The position numbers and the translations under genes are program-made. DNA of 64,000 bases from Streptomyces sp. AC512_CC834 (lineage in GTDB: Bacteria > Actinomycetota > Actinomycetes > Streptomycetales > Streptomycetaceae). The stretch's first letter is position 1. Every line of letters starts with the position of its first letter. Positions 9,000 to 17,446 of this stretch are shown piece after piece. The stretch spans positions 1 to 64,000 of the forward strand of contig NZ_JAGMUO010000014.1 of the NCBI RefSeq assembly GCF_019049325.1, written 5' to 3'. The notes beneath the pieces are model-generated. The model was given only the letters and a program-made list of their open reading frames with translations. It did no database searches and had not been told where the DNA came from.

Positions 9000-9836
9000 C
9001 TATGCGGGCGTGGCGGTCGGCGAGGGCGTCTCCATGATCTCGCCGTTGCGCGGGACGCCGATGCCGCGCCAGGTGAAGGGGATGCCCCGGGCGGTGTCCG
9101 GGTCGGGGCCGTCCATGAGCTGGAAGTGCACGTGCGGCTCGGTGGAGTTGCCGGAGTTGCCGCACCGGGCGAGGACCTGGCCGGCGTGGACCCGGTCGCC
9201 CTCGCGGACGGCGAAGGAGCCGCGCCGGACGTGGGCGTACAGGGCGTGGGTGCCGTCGCCGAGGTCGAGGACGAGGTGGTTGCCGACGATGCGGCGGGCG
9301 CCGGCCATCTCCCGCGCCGAGCCCTCGACGAGCATCAGGTACAGCAGCGCGGGCAGCGAATTGCGGCTCAGGTGGTCGCGCTGGCCGTCGTCGACCCGTA
9401 CGACCGTGCCGTCGGCCACCGCGAGGAGCGGGGCGCCGAACGCCGGGAAGTCGGGGTTGCGGCGGGCGAGTGGCCACAGCACGCGGAAGCCGGGGCGGGC
9501 GCCGGGCTCCGGTTCGGCGACGAGGTCGATGGCGAAGGTCTGGCCGTAGGCGTGGACGCCGTGGCTCGGGGTGCGGCTGGCGGGACTGTTCAGCGCGGAC
9601 CAGCGGCCGGACACGGGCGGGGCGACCTCTACGGGCTCGCGGGTCTTGCCGGACGCGTTCGGGGCGCCGCCGTTCCACCGGTTGACCACGGTGATCAGGA
9701 CGTAGGCCAGGACCAGCGGCACGAGGACGCACCACCACGGATACCCCGGGTCGAAGAGGACACTGACGGCCACCAGAGCGAGAAAGGCGACTTGCAGCAC
9801 CCGGAAGGTGATCATGGCGAGCTTGCGTACGGACAT
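9000..9836 (-). CDS. Membrane-anchored M23 family metallopeptidase
   Basis: A 278-residue protein. Two hydrophobic segments near residues 5-50 anchor it, and a C-terminal LytM/M23 domain follows. Zinc-site motifs are visible: an upstream HGVHAYGQTFAIDL (H...D), then YAHVRRGSFAVREGDRV and a final HVHFQL. The expected target is peptidoglycan cross-bridges, outside the membrane. It lies 46 bases after the ArsR-like regulator gene on the same strand, so the two are probably one operon. It ends 9 bases before the isomerase-family gene. Confidence 0.87.
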   Translation of the reverse strand: MSVRKLAMITFRVLQVAFLALVAVSVLFDPGYPWWCVLVPLVLAYVLITVVNRWNGGAPNASGKTREPVEVAPPVSGRWSALNSPASRTPSHGVHAYGQTFAIDLVAEPEPGARPGFRVLWPLARRNPDFPAFGAPLLAVADGTVVRVDDGQRDHLSRNSLPALLYLMLVEGSAREMAGARRIVGNHLVLDLGDGTHALYAHVRRGSFAVREGDRVHAGQVLARCGNSGNSTEPHVHFQLMDGPDPDTARGIPFTWRGIGVPRNGEIMETPSPTATPA

Positions 9837-9882
9837 CGTTCCCCCTTGATCGTGACGGTTCCGTGGGTCGTGACGTTCCCGG

Positions 9883-10389
9883 TCAGTTCCGGGCCGTCGA
9901 CAGCGCCACCAGCAGCGGTACGACCCGCCCCGGCGGCACCTCGTGGCGGCCCCGGCCGGTCGTGTGCAGCCAGCCCGCGCCGGTGAGCTGGCGCAGATGG
10001 TGGTAGATCTGGCCCGTCGTGCCCATCCCGTCCAGCTCCGCCAGCTCGGCGGCGGTGCGCCGACCGCCGAGGACCTCGCGCAACAGCCGCAGCCGCACGG
10101 GATGACCGAGCGCGGCGAACACCTCGGCGGACTCCGCCCAGTCGGCGTCCATCAGTCCTTCGGTGAGCGCCCCGTGCTGCCAGCCGTACCGCTCCCCGGT
10201 CGGCAGCCGTACCGAGCCGGTGAACAGGACACCTCCGTCCGCCGCGCCCAGCTCGGCGAGCTGTTCCTTCAGCCCCTCCAGGGCCCAGAAGTCACCCTCA
10301 CCGGGTCGGGGAGCCGGCCGGTCCCCGGCTTCCTCCAGTGCCGCCAGCCGCCGTTCGAGATCGGCGACGCGTTGTTCCAGTTGCTCCAC
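9883..10389 (-). CDS. ArsR-like winged-helix regulator with N-terminal coiled coil
   Basis: A 168-residue regulator. Residues 1-20 form a heptad-like coiled coil (MEQLEQRVADLERRLAALEE). The C-terminal winged HTH (about residues 90-155) reads VFAALGHPVRLRLLREVLGGRRTAAELAEL ... GQIYHHLRQLTGAGWL, typical of ArsR/HTH_20 proteins. No metal-binding cysteine cluster is present, so it is not a classical arsenic sensor. The GTG start at 10389 has no normal Shine-Dalgarno, and a TAATCT-like -10 lies about 7-12 bases upstream, so the mRNA may be leaderless. A perfect palindrome overlaps this promoter and suggests autoregulation. Confidence 0.85.
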   Translation of the reverse strand: MEQLEQRVADLERRLAALEEAGDRPAPRPGEGDFWALEGLKEQLAELGAADGGVLFTGSVRLPTGERYGWQHGALTEGLMDADWAESAEVFAALGHPVRLRLLREVLGGRRTAAELAELDGMGTTGQIYHHLRQLTGAGWLHTTGRGRHEVPPGRVVPLLVALSTARN

Positions 10390-10398
10390 TCTTTCGAG

Positions 10399-10416
10399 AT
10401 TACGTAACTACGTAAT
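10399..10416. promoter_or_regulatory. Palindromic operator in front of the ArsR-like gene
   Basis: ATTACGTA and TACGTAAT form a perfect 8-bp inverted repeat with a 2-base spacer, ending 10 bases upstream of the regulator start. It overlaps the presumed -10. It is strikingly AT-rich for this genome. The likely ligand is the adjacent regulator (inference). Confidence 0.7.
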
Positions 10417-10476
10417 CCCGCGCAAGGTCTGGGATCGCCCGGAAACACTGGCATCCCGCCTGGAAGGAAGAGCGAC

Positions 10477-11061
10477 ATGCCGGTTATGCCTGAGCACACG
10501 TCTCAGATGTTGGTGGAGGAGTTCGAAACGATCGCCTCTGGCGCTCCCGAAACCGTGACGTTGGAGTTCGTCAACGGACGGATCGGGGTCAAGAGGCCGT
10601 CCGACGGCAGTCACGGCACCATCGTGTCCTGGCTGACCAAGCGCTGTATTCAGGCCCGGCCCGACCTGGACCTGTACCAGACACAAGGCCTCCGCGTCGA
10701 CGCGTACCGCCAGAGCAGGGCACGGCCGGACGCCGTGCTCGCGCCCGAGGCCCACTTCGCGGGGTATGGCGAATGGGCCGACCCGGCCGGAGCGCTCATG
10801 GTCGTCGAGGTCACCTCGTACGACTCGGACACGGACCGGCGGGACCGTCGCAAGAAGCCGGCCGCATACGGCGAGGCGGGAATTCCCGTGTACCTCCTGA
10901 TCGACCGGGACTCCTGCACGGTCACCGTGCACAGCAGCCCGGACCGGCGAGTCGGTGGCTACCGGGACGTCCGCGTCGCGAAGTTCGGCGAGACGGTGGC
11001 GCTCCCCGATCCGGTGGGCATCGAGCTCGACACGGAGATCCTCAAGAACTACGTGCGCTGA
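10477..11061 (+). CDS. Uma2 family (DUF820) putative restriction-like nuclease
   Basis: A 194-residue protein of the Uma2/DUF820 group with a PD-(D/E)xK-like core: RPDAVLAPEAHF (Asp), ALMVVEVTSYDSDTD (Glu) and RRKKPAAYGEAGIPVYLLIDRD (Lys and following strand). These proteins are numerous in Streptomyces and cyanobacteria, and their biological role is not established. GGAAGGAAG precedes the ATG. It is a single gene divergent from the ArsR-like regulator. Confidence 0.88.
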   Translation: MPVMPEHTSQMLVEEFETIASGAPETVTLEFVNGRIGVKRPSDGSHGTIVSWLTKRCIQARPDLDLYQTQGLRVDAYRQSRARPDAVLAPEAHFAGYGEWADPAGALMVVEVTSYDSDTDRRDRRKKPAAYGEAGIPVYLLIDRDSCTVTVHSSPDRRVGGYRDVRVAKFGETVALPDPVGIELDTEILKNYVR

Positions 11062-11134
11062 AACGACGAGGTCGAACGACGAGGTCCCGCCCGGAAACAA
11101 CCGGACGGGACCTCGGACTCTCAGGGACCGGCGA

Positions 11135-13393
11135 CTACGCGAGCAGCGCCGGGATCGTCCCCTCGTGGGCCTCGCGCAGCTCGGTCAGGGGCAGGGAGAA
11201 CTCGCCCTGGACCTCCACCGCGTCCCCGTCCACGACACCGATGCGGGTGACGGGCAGGCCGCGGGCGCCGCACATGTCGTTGAAGCGGAGCTCCTCCGAG
11301 CGCGGGACGGCGACGACCGCGCGGCCCGCCGACTCCGAGAACAGGAAGGTGAAGGCGTCGAGCCCGTCCGGTACGACCAGACGCGCGCCCTTGCCGCCGA
11401 GCAGCGCCGACTCGACGACCGCCTGGACCAGACCGCCGTCGGACAGGTCGTGCGCGGAGTCGATCATGCCGTCGCGGGAGGCGGAGATCAGGATCTCGCC
11501 GAGCAGGCGCTCGCGCTCCAGGTCGACCTTGGGCGGCAGGCCGCCGAGGTGGTCGTGGACGACCTGGGACCAGGCCGAGCCGCCGAACTCCTCACGGGTG
11601 TCACCGAGGAGGTAGAGCAGTTGGCCCTCCTCCTGGAAGGCGACCGGCGTGCGGCGGGCCACGTCGTCGATGACGCCGAGGACCGCGACCACCGGGGTGG
11701 GGTGGATGGCGGCCTCGCCGGTCTGGTTGTAGAGCGAGACGTTGCCGCCGGTCACCGGAGTGCCGAGCTGGAGGCAGCCGTCGGCCAGGCCGCGCACGGC
11801 CTCCGCGAACTGCCACATGACCGCCGGGTCCTCCGGCGAGCCGAAGTTCAGGCAGTCGGAGACGGCGAGGGGCTTCGCACCGGTCGTCGCGACGTTCCGG
11901 TAGGCCTCCGCCAGCGCAAGCTGCGCGCCCGCGTACGGGTCGAGCTTGGCGTAGCGGCCGTTGCCGTCGGTGGCGATGGCGACACCGAGGCCGGACTCCT
12001 CGTCCACGCGGATCATGCCCGAGTCCTCGGGCTGGGCGAGCACGGTGTTGCCCTGCACGAAGTGGTCGTACTGCTGGGTGATCCACTGCTTGGACGCCTG
12101 GTTCGGCGACCCGACCAGCTTCAGGACCTGGTCCTTGAGCTGCTCACTCGTCTCCGGCCGCGGCAGCTTGTTCGCGTCGTCGGCCTGGAGGGCGTCCTGC
12201 CAGTCCGGACGGGCCAGGGGGCGCTCGTAGACCGGGCCGTCGTGGGCGACGGTGCGCGGGTCGACGTCGACGATCCTGCCGCCGTGCCAGAAGATCTCCA
12301 GGCGGTCGCCGTCGGTGACCTCACCGATGACGGTGGCGATGACGTCCCACTTGTCGCAGATCTCGAGGAAGCGGTCGACCTTCCCCGGCTCGACGACCGC
12401 GCACATGCGTTCCTGCGACTCGCTCATGAGGATTTCCTCGGGAGACAGGGTCGAGTCGCGCAGGGGTACGTCGTCCAGGGTGACGCGCATGCCGCCGGAG
12501 CCGTTGGACGCCAGCTCGGACGTGGCGCAGGACAGGCCCGCCGCGCCGAGGTCCTGGATGCCGACGACCAGCTTCTCGGCGAACGCCTCCAGGGTGCACT
12601 CGATGAGGAGCTTCTCCTGGAAGGGGTCGCCGACCTGGACGGCGGGGCGCTTGGACGGCTTCGCGTCGTCGAAGGTCTCGCTCGCCAGGATCGACGCGCC
12701 GCCGATGCCGTCGCCGCCGGTGCGGGCGCCGTACAGGATGACCTTGTTGCCCGCGCCGGACGCCTTCGCGAGGTGGATGTCCTCGTGCCGCATGACGCCG
12801 ATGGCACCGGCGTTGACCAGCGGGTTGCCCTGGTAGCAGGCGTCGAAGACGACTTCGCCGCCGATGTTGGGCAGGCCCAGGCAGTTGCCGTAGCCGCCGA
12901 TGCCGGCGACGACGCCGGGCAGGACGCGCTTGGTGTCGGGGTGGTCGGCGGCGCCGAAGCGCAGCGGGTCGACCACGGCGACCGGACGGGCGCCCATGGC
13001 GATGATGTCGCGGACGATGCCGCCGACGCCCGTGGCCGCGCCCTGGTAGGGCTCGACGTACGACGGGTGGTTGTGCGACTCGACCTTGAAGGTGACCGCG
13101 TAGCCCTGGCCGACGTCGACCACACCGGCGTTCTCGCCGATGCCGACGAGCATCGCTTCGGACTCGGGGGCCTTCTCGCCGAACTGGCGCAGGTGGACCT
13201 TGCTGCTCTTGTACGAGCAGTGCTCGGACCACATGACGGAGTACATGGCGAGTTCCGCGCCGGTCGGGCGGCGGCCGAGGATCTCCACCACCCGCTCGTA
13301 CTCGTCCTTCTTCAGGCCCAGCTCGGCCCAGGGCAGCTCGACGTCGGGGGTCGCGGTCGCGTGCTCGACCGTGTCCAGAGGCGTCCGGCTCAT
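11135..13393 (-). CDS. purL: Phosphoribosylformylglycinamidine synthase, large subunit
   Basis: A 752-residue PurL of the small, split (Gram-positive) type, which needs separate PurQ and PurS. It converts FGAR to FGAM with ATP and ammonia delivered from PurQ. Visible motifs are [54 protein letters not shown] and, late, HDLSDGGL. The ATG of MSRTPLD overlaps the purQ stop by 4 bases (ATGA), giving translational coupling. Confidence 0.97.
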   Translation of the reverse strand: MSRTPLDTVEHATATPDVELPWAELGLKKDEYERVVEILGRRPTGAELAMYSVMWSEHCSYKSSKVHLRQFGEKAPESEAMLVGIGENAGVVDVGQGYAVTFKVESHNHPSYVEPYQGAATGVGGIVRDIIAMGARPVAVVDPLRFGAADHPDTKRVLPGVVAGIGGYGNCLGLPNIGGEVVFDACYQGNPLVNAGAIGVMRHEDIHLAKASGAGNKVILYGARTGGDGIGGASILASETFDDAKPSKRPAVQVGDPFQEKLLIECTLEAFAEKLVVGIQDLGAAGLSCATSELASNGSGGMRVTLDDVPLRDSTLSPEEILMSESQERMCAVVEPGKVDRFLEICDKWDVIATVIGEVTDGDRLEIFWHGGRIVDVDPRTVAHDGPVYERPLARPDWQDALQADDANKLPRPETSEQLKDQVLKLVGSPNQASKQWITQQYDHFVQGNTVLAQPEDSGMIRVDEESGLGVAIATDGNGRYAKLDPYAGAQLALAEAYRNVATTGAKPLAVSDCLNFGSPEDPAVMWQFAEAVRGLADGCLQLGTPVTGGNVSLYNQTGEAAIHPTPVVAVLGVIDDVARRTPVAFQEEGQLLYLLGDTREEFGGSAWSQVVHDHLGGLPPKVDLERERLLGEILISASRDGMIDSAHDLSDGGLVQAVVESALLGGKGARLVVPDGLDAFTFLFSESAGRAVVAVPRSEELRFNDMCGARGLPVTRIGVVDGDAVEVQGEFSLPLTELREAHEGTIPALLA

Positions 13394-14070
13394 GCGTTGA
13401 CCAGCTTCTTGAGGATCGAGGTGAAGAACGGCAGGCCGTCGGTACGGCCCGTACCGATCAGCGACTCGACGGCGTGCTCGGGGTGCGGCATGAGCCCGAC
13501 GACGTTCCCGGCGGCGTTGGTGATGCCGGCGATGTCGTTGAGCGAGCCGTTGGGGTTCATGTCCAGGTACCGGAAGGCGACCCGGCCCTCGGCCTCCAGC
13601 TCGTCCAGCGTGTGCCGGTCGGCGACGTAGCGGCCGTCCATGTTCTTCAGCGGGATGTGGATCTCCTGGCCGGCGGTGTAGTCGCTGGTCCAGGACGTGT
13701 CCGCGTTCTCCACCCGCAGCTTCTGGTCGCGGCAGATGAAGTGCAGGTGGTCGTTGCCCAGCATGGCGCCCGGCAGCAGGTGGGCCTCCGTGAGGATCTG
13801 GAAGCCGTTGCAGATGCCGAGCACCGGGAGACCGGCCTTCGCCTGGTCGATGACGGTGTCCATCACCGGCGAGAAGCGCGAGATGGCACCGGCGCGCAGA
13901 TAATCGCCGTACGAGAATCCGCCGCACAGCACCACGGCGTCGACCTGCTTGAGATCCTTGTCCTTGTGCCAGAGAGCGACGGGTTCTGCGCCGGCGACGC
14001 GGATCGCGCGCTGCGTGTCCCGGTCGTCCAGACTGCCGGGGAAAGTGACGACGCCAATACGAGCGGTCAC
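13390..14070 (-). CDS. purQ: Phosphoribosylformylglycinamidine synthase, glutaminase subunit
   Basis: A 226-residue class I glutamine amidotransferase. The nucleophile is Cys87 (GICNGFQIL), and His196 with Glu198 complete the triad (MPHPEH). It supplies ammonia to PurL. The GTG start overlaps the purS stop (GTGA), and its own stop overlaps purL, so purS-purQ-purL is a tight operon. Confidence 0.97.
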   Translation of the reverse strand: MTARIGVVTFPGSLDDRDTQRAIRVAGAEPVALWHKDKDLKQVDAVVLCGGFSYGDYLRAGAISRFSPVMDTVIDQAKAGLPVLGICNGFQILTEAHLLPGAMLGNDHLHFICRDQKLRVENADTSWTSDYTAGQEIHIPLKNMDGRYVADRHTLDELEAEGRVAFRYLDMNPNGSLNDIAGITNAAGNVVGLMPHPEHAVESLIGTGRTDGLPFFTSILKKLVNA

Positions 14071-14339
14071 TTCACGGCCCCCGCGACCACGTCTTCGGAC
14101 TCGACCTTGACGGTGAAGTCCTCGATCACGGTGTTGGCGAGGAAGGATTCCGCAAGATCACGGATGCGGGCGAGGGTGGCGTCGTCGACCGGCCCGTCCA
14201 CTTCCAGTTCGAATCGCTTTCCCTGACGGACGTCCGAGATCCCTTCGAAACCCAGTCGCGGCAGTGCGCGCTGCACCGCCTGGCCCTGGGGGTCGAGGAT
14301 CTCCGGCTTGAGCATGACGTCGACTACGACGCGTGCCAC
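14067..14339 (-). CDS. purS: Phosphoribosylformylglycinamidine synthase, PurS subunit
   Basis: A 90-residue PurS, the small dimeric bridge between PurL and Pur[22 protein letters not shown] type N-terminus, then [10 protein letters not shown] and a C-terminal TVIEDF. The GTG at 14339 is chosen because family members normally begin at ARVVVDV and GGGAG lies 5 bases upstream; a GTG two codons earlier is the alternative. First gene of the purSQL operon. Confidence 0.95.
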   Translation of the reverse strand: MARVVVDVMLKPEILDPQGQAVQRALPRLGFEGISDVRQGKRFELEVDGPVDDATLARIRDLAESFLANTVIEDFTVKVESEDVVAGAVK

Positions 14340-14701
14340 TGGCACTCCCGGTGTGTGGTGCTGAGCAGGTTCCTTCAGACTACCCGCCCAAAATTTCTAC
14401 GCGCGTAACCTTGGAGGAAACTACGTGACCCCAGTCACGATTCCGCATCGAGAGGAGATCGAGGGGAGGCGGTCACGAAAAACTTCGGGAAAGATCCCGG
14501 ATCGAGCGTGGGACACCTATTGCGCGACGGACACGCCAGGAGATTTAGTCGGTCTTCCCATTGCAATGCCGGGCACTGTACAAATGAAATGTCATTAGCC
14601 GATACTTTGCCCAATTACAGGCGAACAGTCGGCATCATCGCGGCGTCCCGGCACGTTCGGGCACGTCATCGCGGAGATGCCGCACGAAGGGACCGATATT
14701 C
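14340..14701. promoter_or_regulatory. Divergent purS/lsrL promoter region with AT-rich island
   Basis: A 362-base region without a gene. Roughly 14535-14635 is much richer in A/T than the surroundings (for example TTTAGTCGG, ACAAATGAAATG, CCCAATTACAG). Lsr2-type proteins prefer such DNA, so autoregulation of lsrL is plausible. GTGAC-type dyads lie at about 14423-14438. No hexamers are assigned with confidence. Confidence 0.5.
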
Positions 14702-15019
14702 GTGGCGCAGCGTGTCGTGGTCACTCTCTTTGACGACATCGACGGCTCGGAAGCGGCGGAGACGATCGCCTTCGGAGTCGACGGCCGGACGTACGAGATC
14801 GACCTGAACGAAACCAATGCCCGGAAACTGCGCAAGGCGCTCGAGCCGTACGTCTCGGCCGGCCGCAAGCGCTCCCGCTCCGGCAAGACGTACCGGCAGA
14901 CGGAGGTCACCCCCGCCCCGGCGGCGGTCCGGGCCTGGGCCCAGGCGAACAAGATGGACGTGCCCGCGCGGGGCCGGATCCCGAAGAAGGTGTACGAGGC
15001 GTTCGCCGAGGCCCGGTGA
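14702..15019 (+). CDS. lsrL: Lsr2-like nucleoid-associated protein
   Basis: A 105-residue Lsr2 family protein. The N-terminal oligomerisation part reads MAQRVVVTLFDDIDGSEAAETI ... TYEIDLNE. The C-terminal DNA-binding part has VRAWAQANKMDVPARGRIPKKVYEAFAEA, with the R-G-R minor-groove clamp at about residues 90-92. Lsr2 proteins silence AT-rich, often foreign, DNA. Streptomyces carries two copies. The neighbourhood (purSQL, tRNA-Gly) matches, from memory, the second copy LsrL. The start is GTG with AAGGGA in front. Confidence 0.93.
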   Translation: MAQRVVVTLFDDIDGSEAAETIAFGVDGRTYEIDLNETNARKLRKALEPYVSAGRKRSRSGKTYRQTEVTPAPAAVRAWAQANKMDVPARGRIPKKVYEAFAEAR

Positions 15020-15202
15020 GCCGCTCGGCGAGCCTCTCGGTGACCGATCGGTGAACCGCTCGGTGAGCCTCACGACGTGACCGGGGCCGACGGACGCTCA
15101 GCCGCCCCTCGCGGCAACCGACTTGCGCAGCACCCAGGGTGATCAGCTAAAGTCTGGAGCACGCCGAGGGGCGAGGCCGAAAAGGCCCAGCTCACGGAAC
15201 AT

Positions 15203-15274
15203 GCGGGTGTAGTTCAGTAGTAGAACATCCCCCTTCCAGGGGGAAGGCGCAGTGTGCAATTCCTGTCACCCGCT
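15203..15274 (+). tRNA. tRNA-Gly (anticodon TCC)
   Basis: A 72-base cloverleaf. The acceptor GCGGGTG pairs with CACCCGC, the anticodon stem is TCCCC/GGGGA with loop CTTCCAG (anticodon 15235-15237), and the T arm carries TTC. The discriminator is T, and CCA is not encoded. Confidence 0.95.
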
Positions 15275-15354
15275 CTGCATCGCCGTACCGATGGTCCGAT
15301 TGGATCAGGTAGGCTGGTGCTCGCACCGATCGGTGAAGGCCGGTCGGGGGCAAT

Positions 15355-15427
15355 GCGGACGTAGCTCAGTTGGTAGAGCGCAACCTTGCCAAGGTTGAGG
15401 TCGCGAGTTCGAACCTCGTCGTCCGCT
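15355..15427 (+). tRNA. tRNA-Gly (anticodon GCC), copy 1
   Basis: A 73-base cloverleaf with acceptor GCGGACG/CGTCCGC, anticodon stem CAACC/GGTTG and loop TTGCCAA (anticodon 15388-15390). CCA is not encoded. The internal 60 bases are identical to the copy at 19406-19478. Confidence 0.96.
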
Positions 15428-15436
15428 CGGGAATCA

Positions 15437-15466
15437 GACCCCGGTCCTCAGGACCGGGGTCTTTTC
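15437..15466 (+). terminator. Terminator after tRNA-Gly genes
   Basis: A perfect 11-bp stem (15437-15447 with 15451-15461, loop TCA) followed by TTTTC. Confidence 0.9.
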
Positions 15467-15579
15467 GTGCTCCCGAACCTGAGCGTCCGGCAGCCCGACC
15501 GCCCGGCCCTGACATTTGTCATGCGGGGTGATGACGGGCCGCACTGTCGGCGGGCCCCGTGTGCCGGAAGGCTTGAGGC

Positions 15580-16593
15580 ATGCACTCAAACGGACACGAA
15601 CACGTGATTGAGGTCACCGACCTGCGGCGTGTGTACGGGGGCGGGTTCGAGGCCGTACGCGGAATCGGCTTCTCCGTGCGCCGCGGCGAGGTCTTCGCCC
15701 TGCTCGGCACCAACGGCGCCGGCAAGACGTCGACGGTCGAACTGCTGGAGGGCCTCGCCGCTCCGGCCGGCGGCCGGGTGCGCGTCCTCGGACACGACCC
15801 GTACACCGAGCGGGCCGCCGTACGCCCCCGCACCGGCGTCATGCTCCAGGAGGGCGGCTTCCCGTCCGAGCTGACCGTCGCCGAGACCGCGCGGATGTGG
15901 GCGGGGTGCGTGAGCGGGGCCCGCCCGCCGGCGGAGGTACTGGGGCTGGTCGGGCTCGAGTCGAAGACCGACACCCGCGTCAAACAGCTTTCCGGCGGCC
16001 AGCGGCGCCGCCTGGACCTGGCGCTCGCGCTGCTCGGCGATCCCGAGGTGCTCTTCCTCGACGAGCCCAGCACCGGACTGGACGCCGAAGGCCGCCGCGA
16101 CACCTGGGAGTTGGTGAGCGCGCTGCGCGACCGGGGCACCACCGTGCTGCTGACCACGCACTATCTGGAGGAGGCAGAGCACCTCGCCGACCGGCTCGCG
16201 ATCATGCACGAGGGCCGGATCGCCGCGACCGGCACCCCGGCCGAGGTGACCGCCGCCCAGCCGTCCCGGATCTCCTTCGAACTGCCCGCAGGCTACTTCG
16301 TGGGCGACCTGCCGCCGCTCGGCGAACTGGGCGTCAGCGACCACGAGGTCGACGGCCGGATGATCAAGCTGCGCACCCGCGAACTCCAGCGCGCGGCCAC
16401 CGGACTGCTGGTGTGGGCCGGACAGACCGGGGTGGAGCTGCGCCGCCTGGACGTGCGTTCGGCGTCCCTGGAGGAGGCCTTCCTCAGCATCGCCAAGGAG
16501 GTGTCCGCGAGGACGGCCGACGGGACGACGAAGACGGAGAAGGACACGGAGCAGGACACCGGGAAGAACACGGAGAAGGAGCACGCGGCATGA
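15580..16593 (+). CDS. ABC transporter ATP-binding protein
   Basis: A 337-residue exporter ATPase of the DrrA/CcmA-like type. Walker A is GTNGAGKTS (43-51), the signature LSGGQ is at 137-141 and Walker B VLFLDEP at 157-163, followed by an H-loop TTHYLEEAEHLADR. A C-terminal extension of about 30 residues is highly charged (repeated Lys-Glu-Asp-Thr). Its stop overlaps the permease start (ATGA). The operon continues with a sensor kinase and a response regulator, a common arrangement for regulated efflux of antibiotics or lipids. Confidence 0.92.
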   Translation: MHSNGHEHVIEVTDLRRVYGGGFEAVRGIGFSVRRGEVFALLGTNGAGKTSTVELLEGLAAPAGGRVRVLGHDPYTERAAVRPRTGVMLQEGGFPSELTVAETARMWAGCVSGARPPAEVLGLVGLESKTDTRVKQLSGGQRRRLDLALALLGDPEVLFLDEPSTGLDAEGRRDTWELVSALRDRGTTVLLTTHYLEEAEHLADRLAIMHEGRIAATGTPAEVTAAQPSRISFELPAGYFVGDLPPLGELGVSDHEVDGRMIKLRTRELQRAATGLLVWAGQTGVELRRLDVRSASLEEAFLSIAKEVSARTADGTTKTEKDTEQDTGKNTEKEHAA

Positions 16594-17417
16594 GCGCCAC
16601 GGACGCCACGGACACACAAGCCCGCACGAAGCGCGCCGCCGCCGGTGTCGCGACCACCACGCCGATGAGCCGCATGACCGCCCTCGCCCGCGCCGAACTG
16701 ACCCTGCTCGGGCGGAACAAGGGCACCGTCTTCGCCGCGCTGTTCATCCCTTTCGTGATGCCGTTCAGCGTGCGGGCGGGAGCCAAGGAGATCGACCTCG
16801 CCGGGGCCGGGCTGACCATCGGCACGCTCGTGCTGCCCGCCGCGATCGGCTTCTCCCTGCTGTTCGCCGTCTACTCGGCCCTCGTCGGCGTCTTCGTCGT
16901 CCGGCGTGAGGAACTCGTCCTGAAGCGGCTGCGCACCGGAGAGCTGCGGGACGTGGAGATCCTCGGCGGATCCGCCCTGCCGGCCGTCCTCAGCGGGCTC
17001 GTACAGTCCCTGCTGCTCGCCGTGGGCTGCGCGGTCCTGCTGGACCTGCCCGCGCCGTCGGCACTCCATCTGGCCGTCGTCGGCCTGCTGCTGGGCCTGG
17101 TGATGTGCGCCGCGCTCGCGGCGGCCACCGCGAGCTTCACCAAGACCGGTGAGAGTGCGCAGGTCACGCCGCTGCCGTTCACGTTCGTCTCGATGCTCGG
17201 CTCCGGCCTGTTCTTCCCGCTGGACCTGCTTCCCGACCGGCTCGCCGCCCTCTGCGAGCTGCTGCCGCTGACGCCCGTGATCACCCTGGTGCGCGGCGGC
17301 TGGACCGGCGACCTGTCCGGCGCCGAGGCGATGGGCGCCACGGCGACGGCGGTGGCCTGGACCGTTCTCGCGGTGTTTGCTGTACGACGGTGGTTCCGCT
17401 GGGAGCCACGGCACTGA
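16590..17417 (+). CDS. ABC-2 type transporter permease
   Basis: A 275-residue membrane protein with about six hydrophobic segments (for example GTVFAALFIPFVMPF, LTIGTLVLPAAIGFSLLFAVYSALVGVFVV, and a late AVAWTVLAVFAV). After VVRREELVLKRLRTGELRDVEILGGS comes the loop typical of ABC-2 permeases. It begins within the stop of the ATPase gene. It is the partner of the 15580-16593 ATPase in an export complex of unknown substrate. Confidence 0.9.
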   Translation: MSATDATDTQARTKRAAAGVATTTPMSRMTALARAELTLLGRNKGTVFAALFIPFVMPFSVRAGAKEIDLAGAGLTIGTLVLPAAIGFSLLFAVYSALVGVFVVRREELVLKRLRTGELRDVEILGGSALPAVLSGLVQSLLLAVGCAVLLDLPAPSALHLAVVGLLLGLVMCAALAAATASFTKTGESAQVTPLPFTFVSMLGSGLFFPLDLLPDRLAALCELLPLTPVITLVRGGWTGDLSGAEAMGATATAVAWTVLAVFAVRRWFRWEPRH

Positions 17418-17446
17418 GGCACGGGACGAGTGGGAGCGGCGGACGG

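Noticed and set aside
7297..9738. One 813-codon open frame on the minus strand across three genes
   Set aside because: Only its last third is the META lipoprotein. The rest is an Arg/Pro-rich shadow of the isomerase-family and M23 genes.
10955..13630. Long plus-strand open frame opposite purL
   Set aside because: It is an antisense shadow with Arg/Val/Asp-rich composition and no family, lying opposite a fully recognisable purL.
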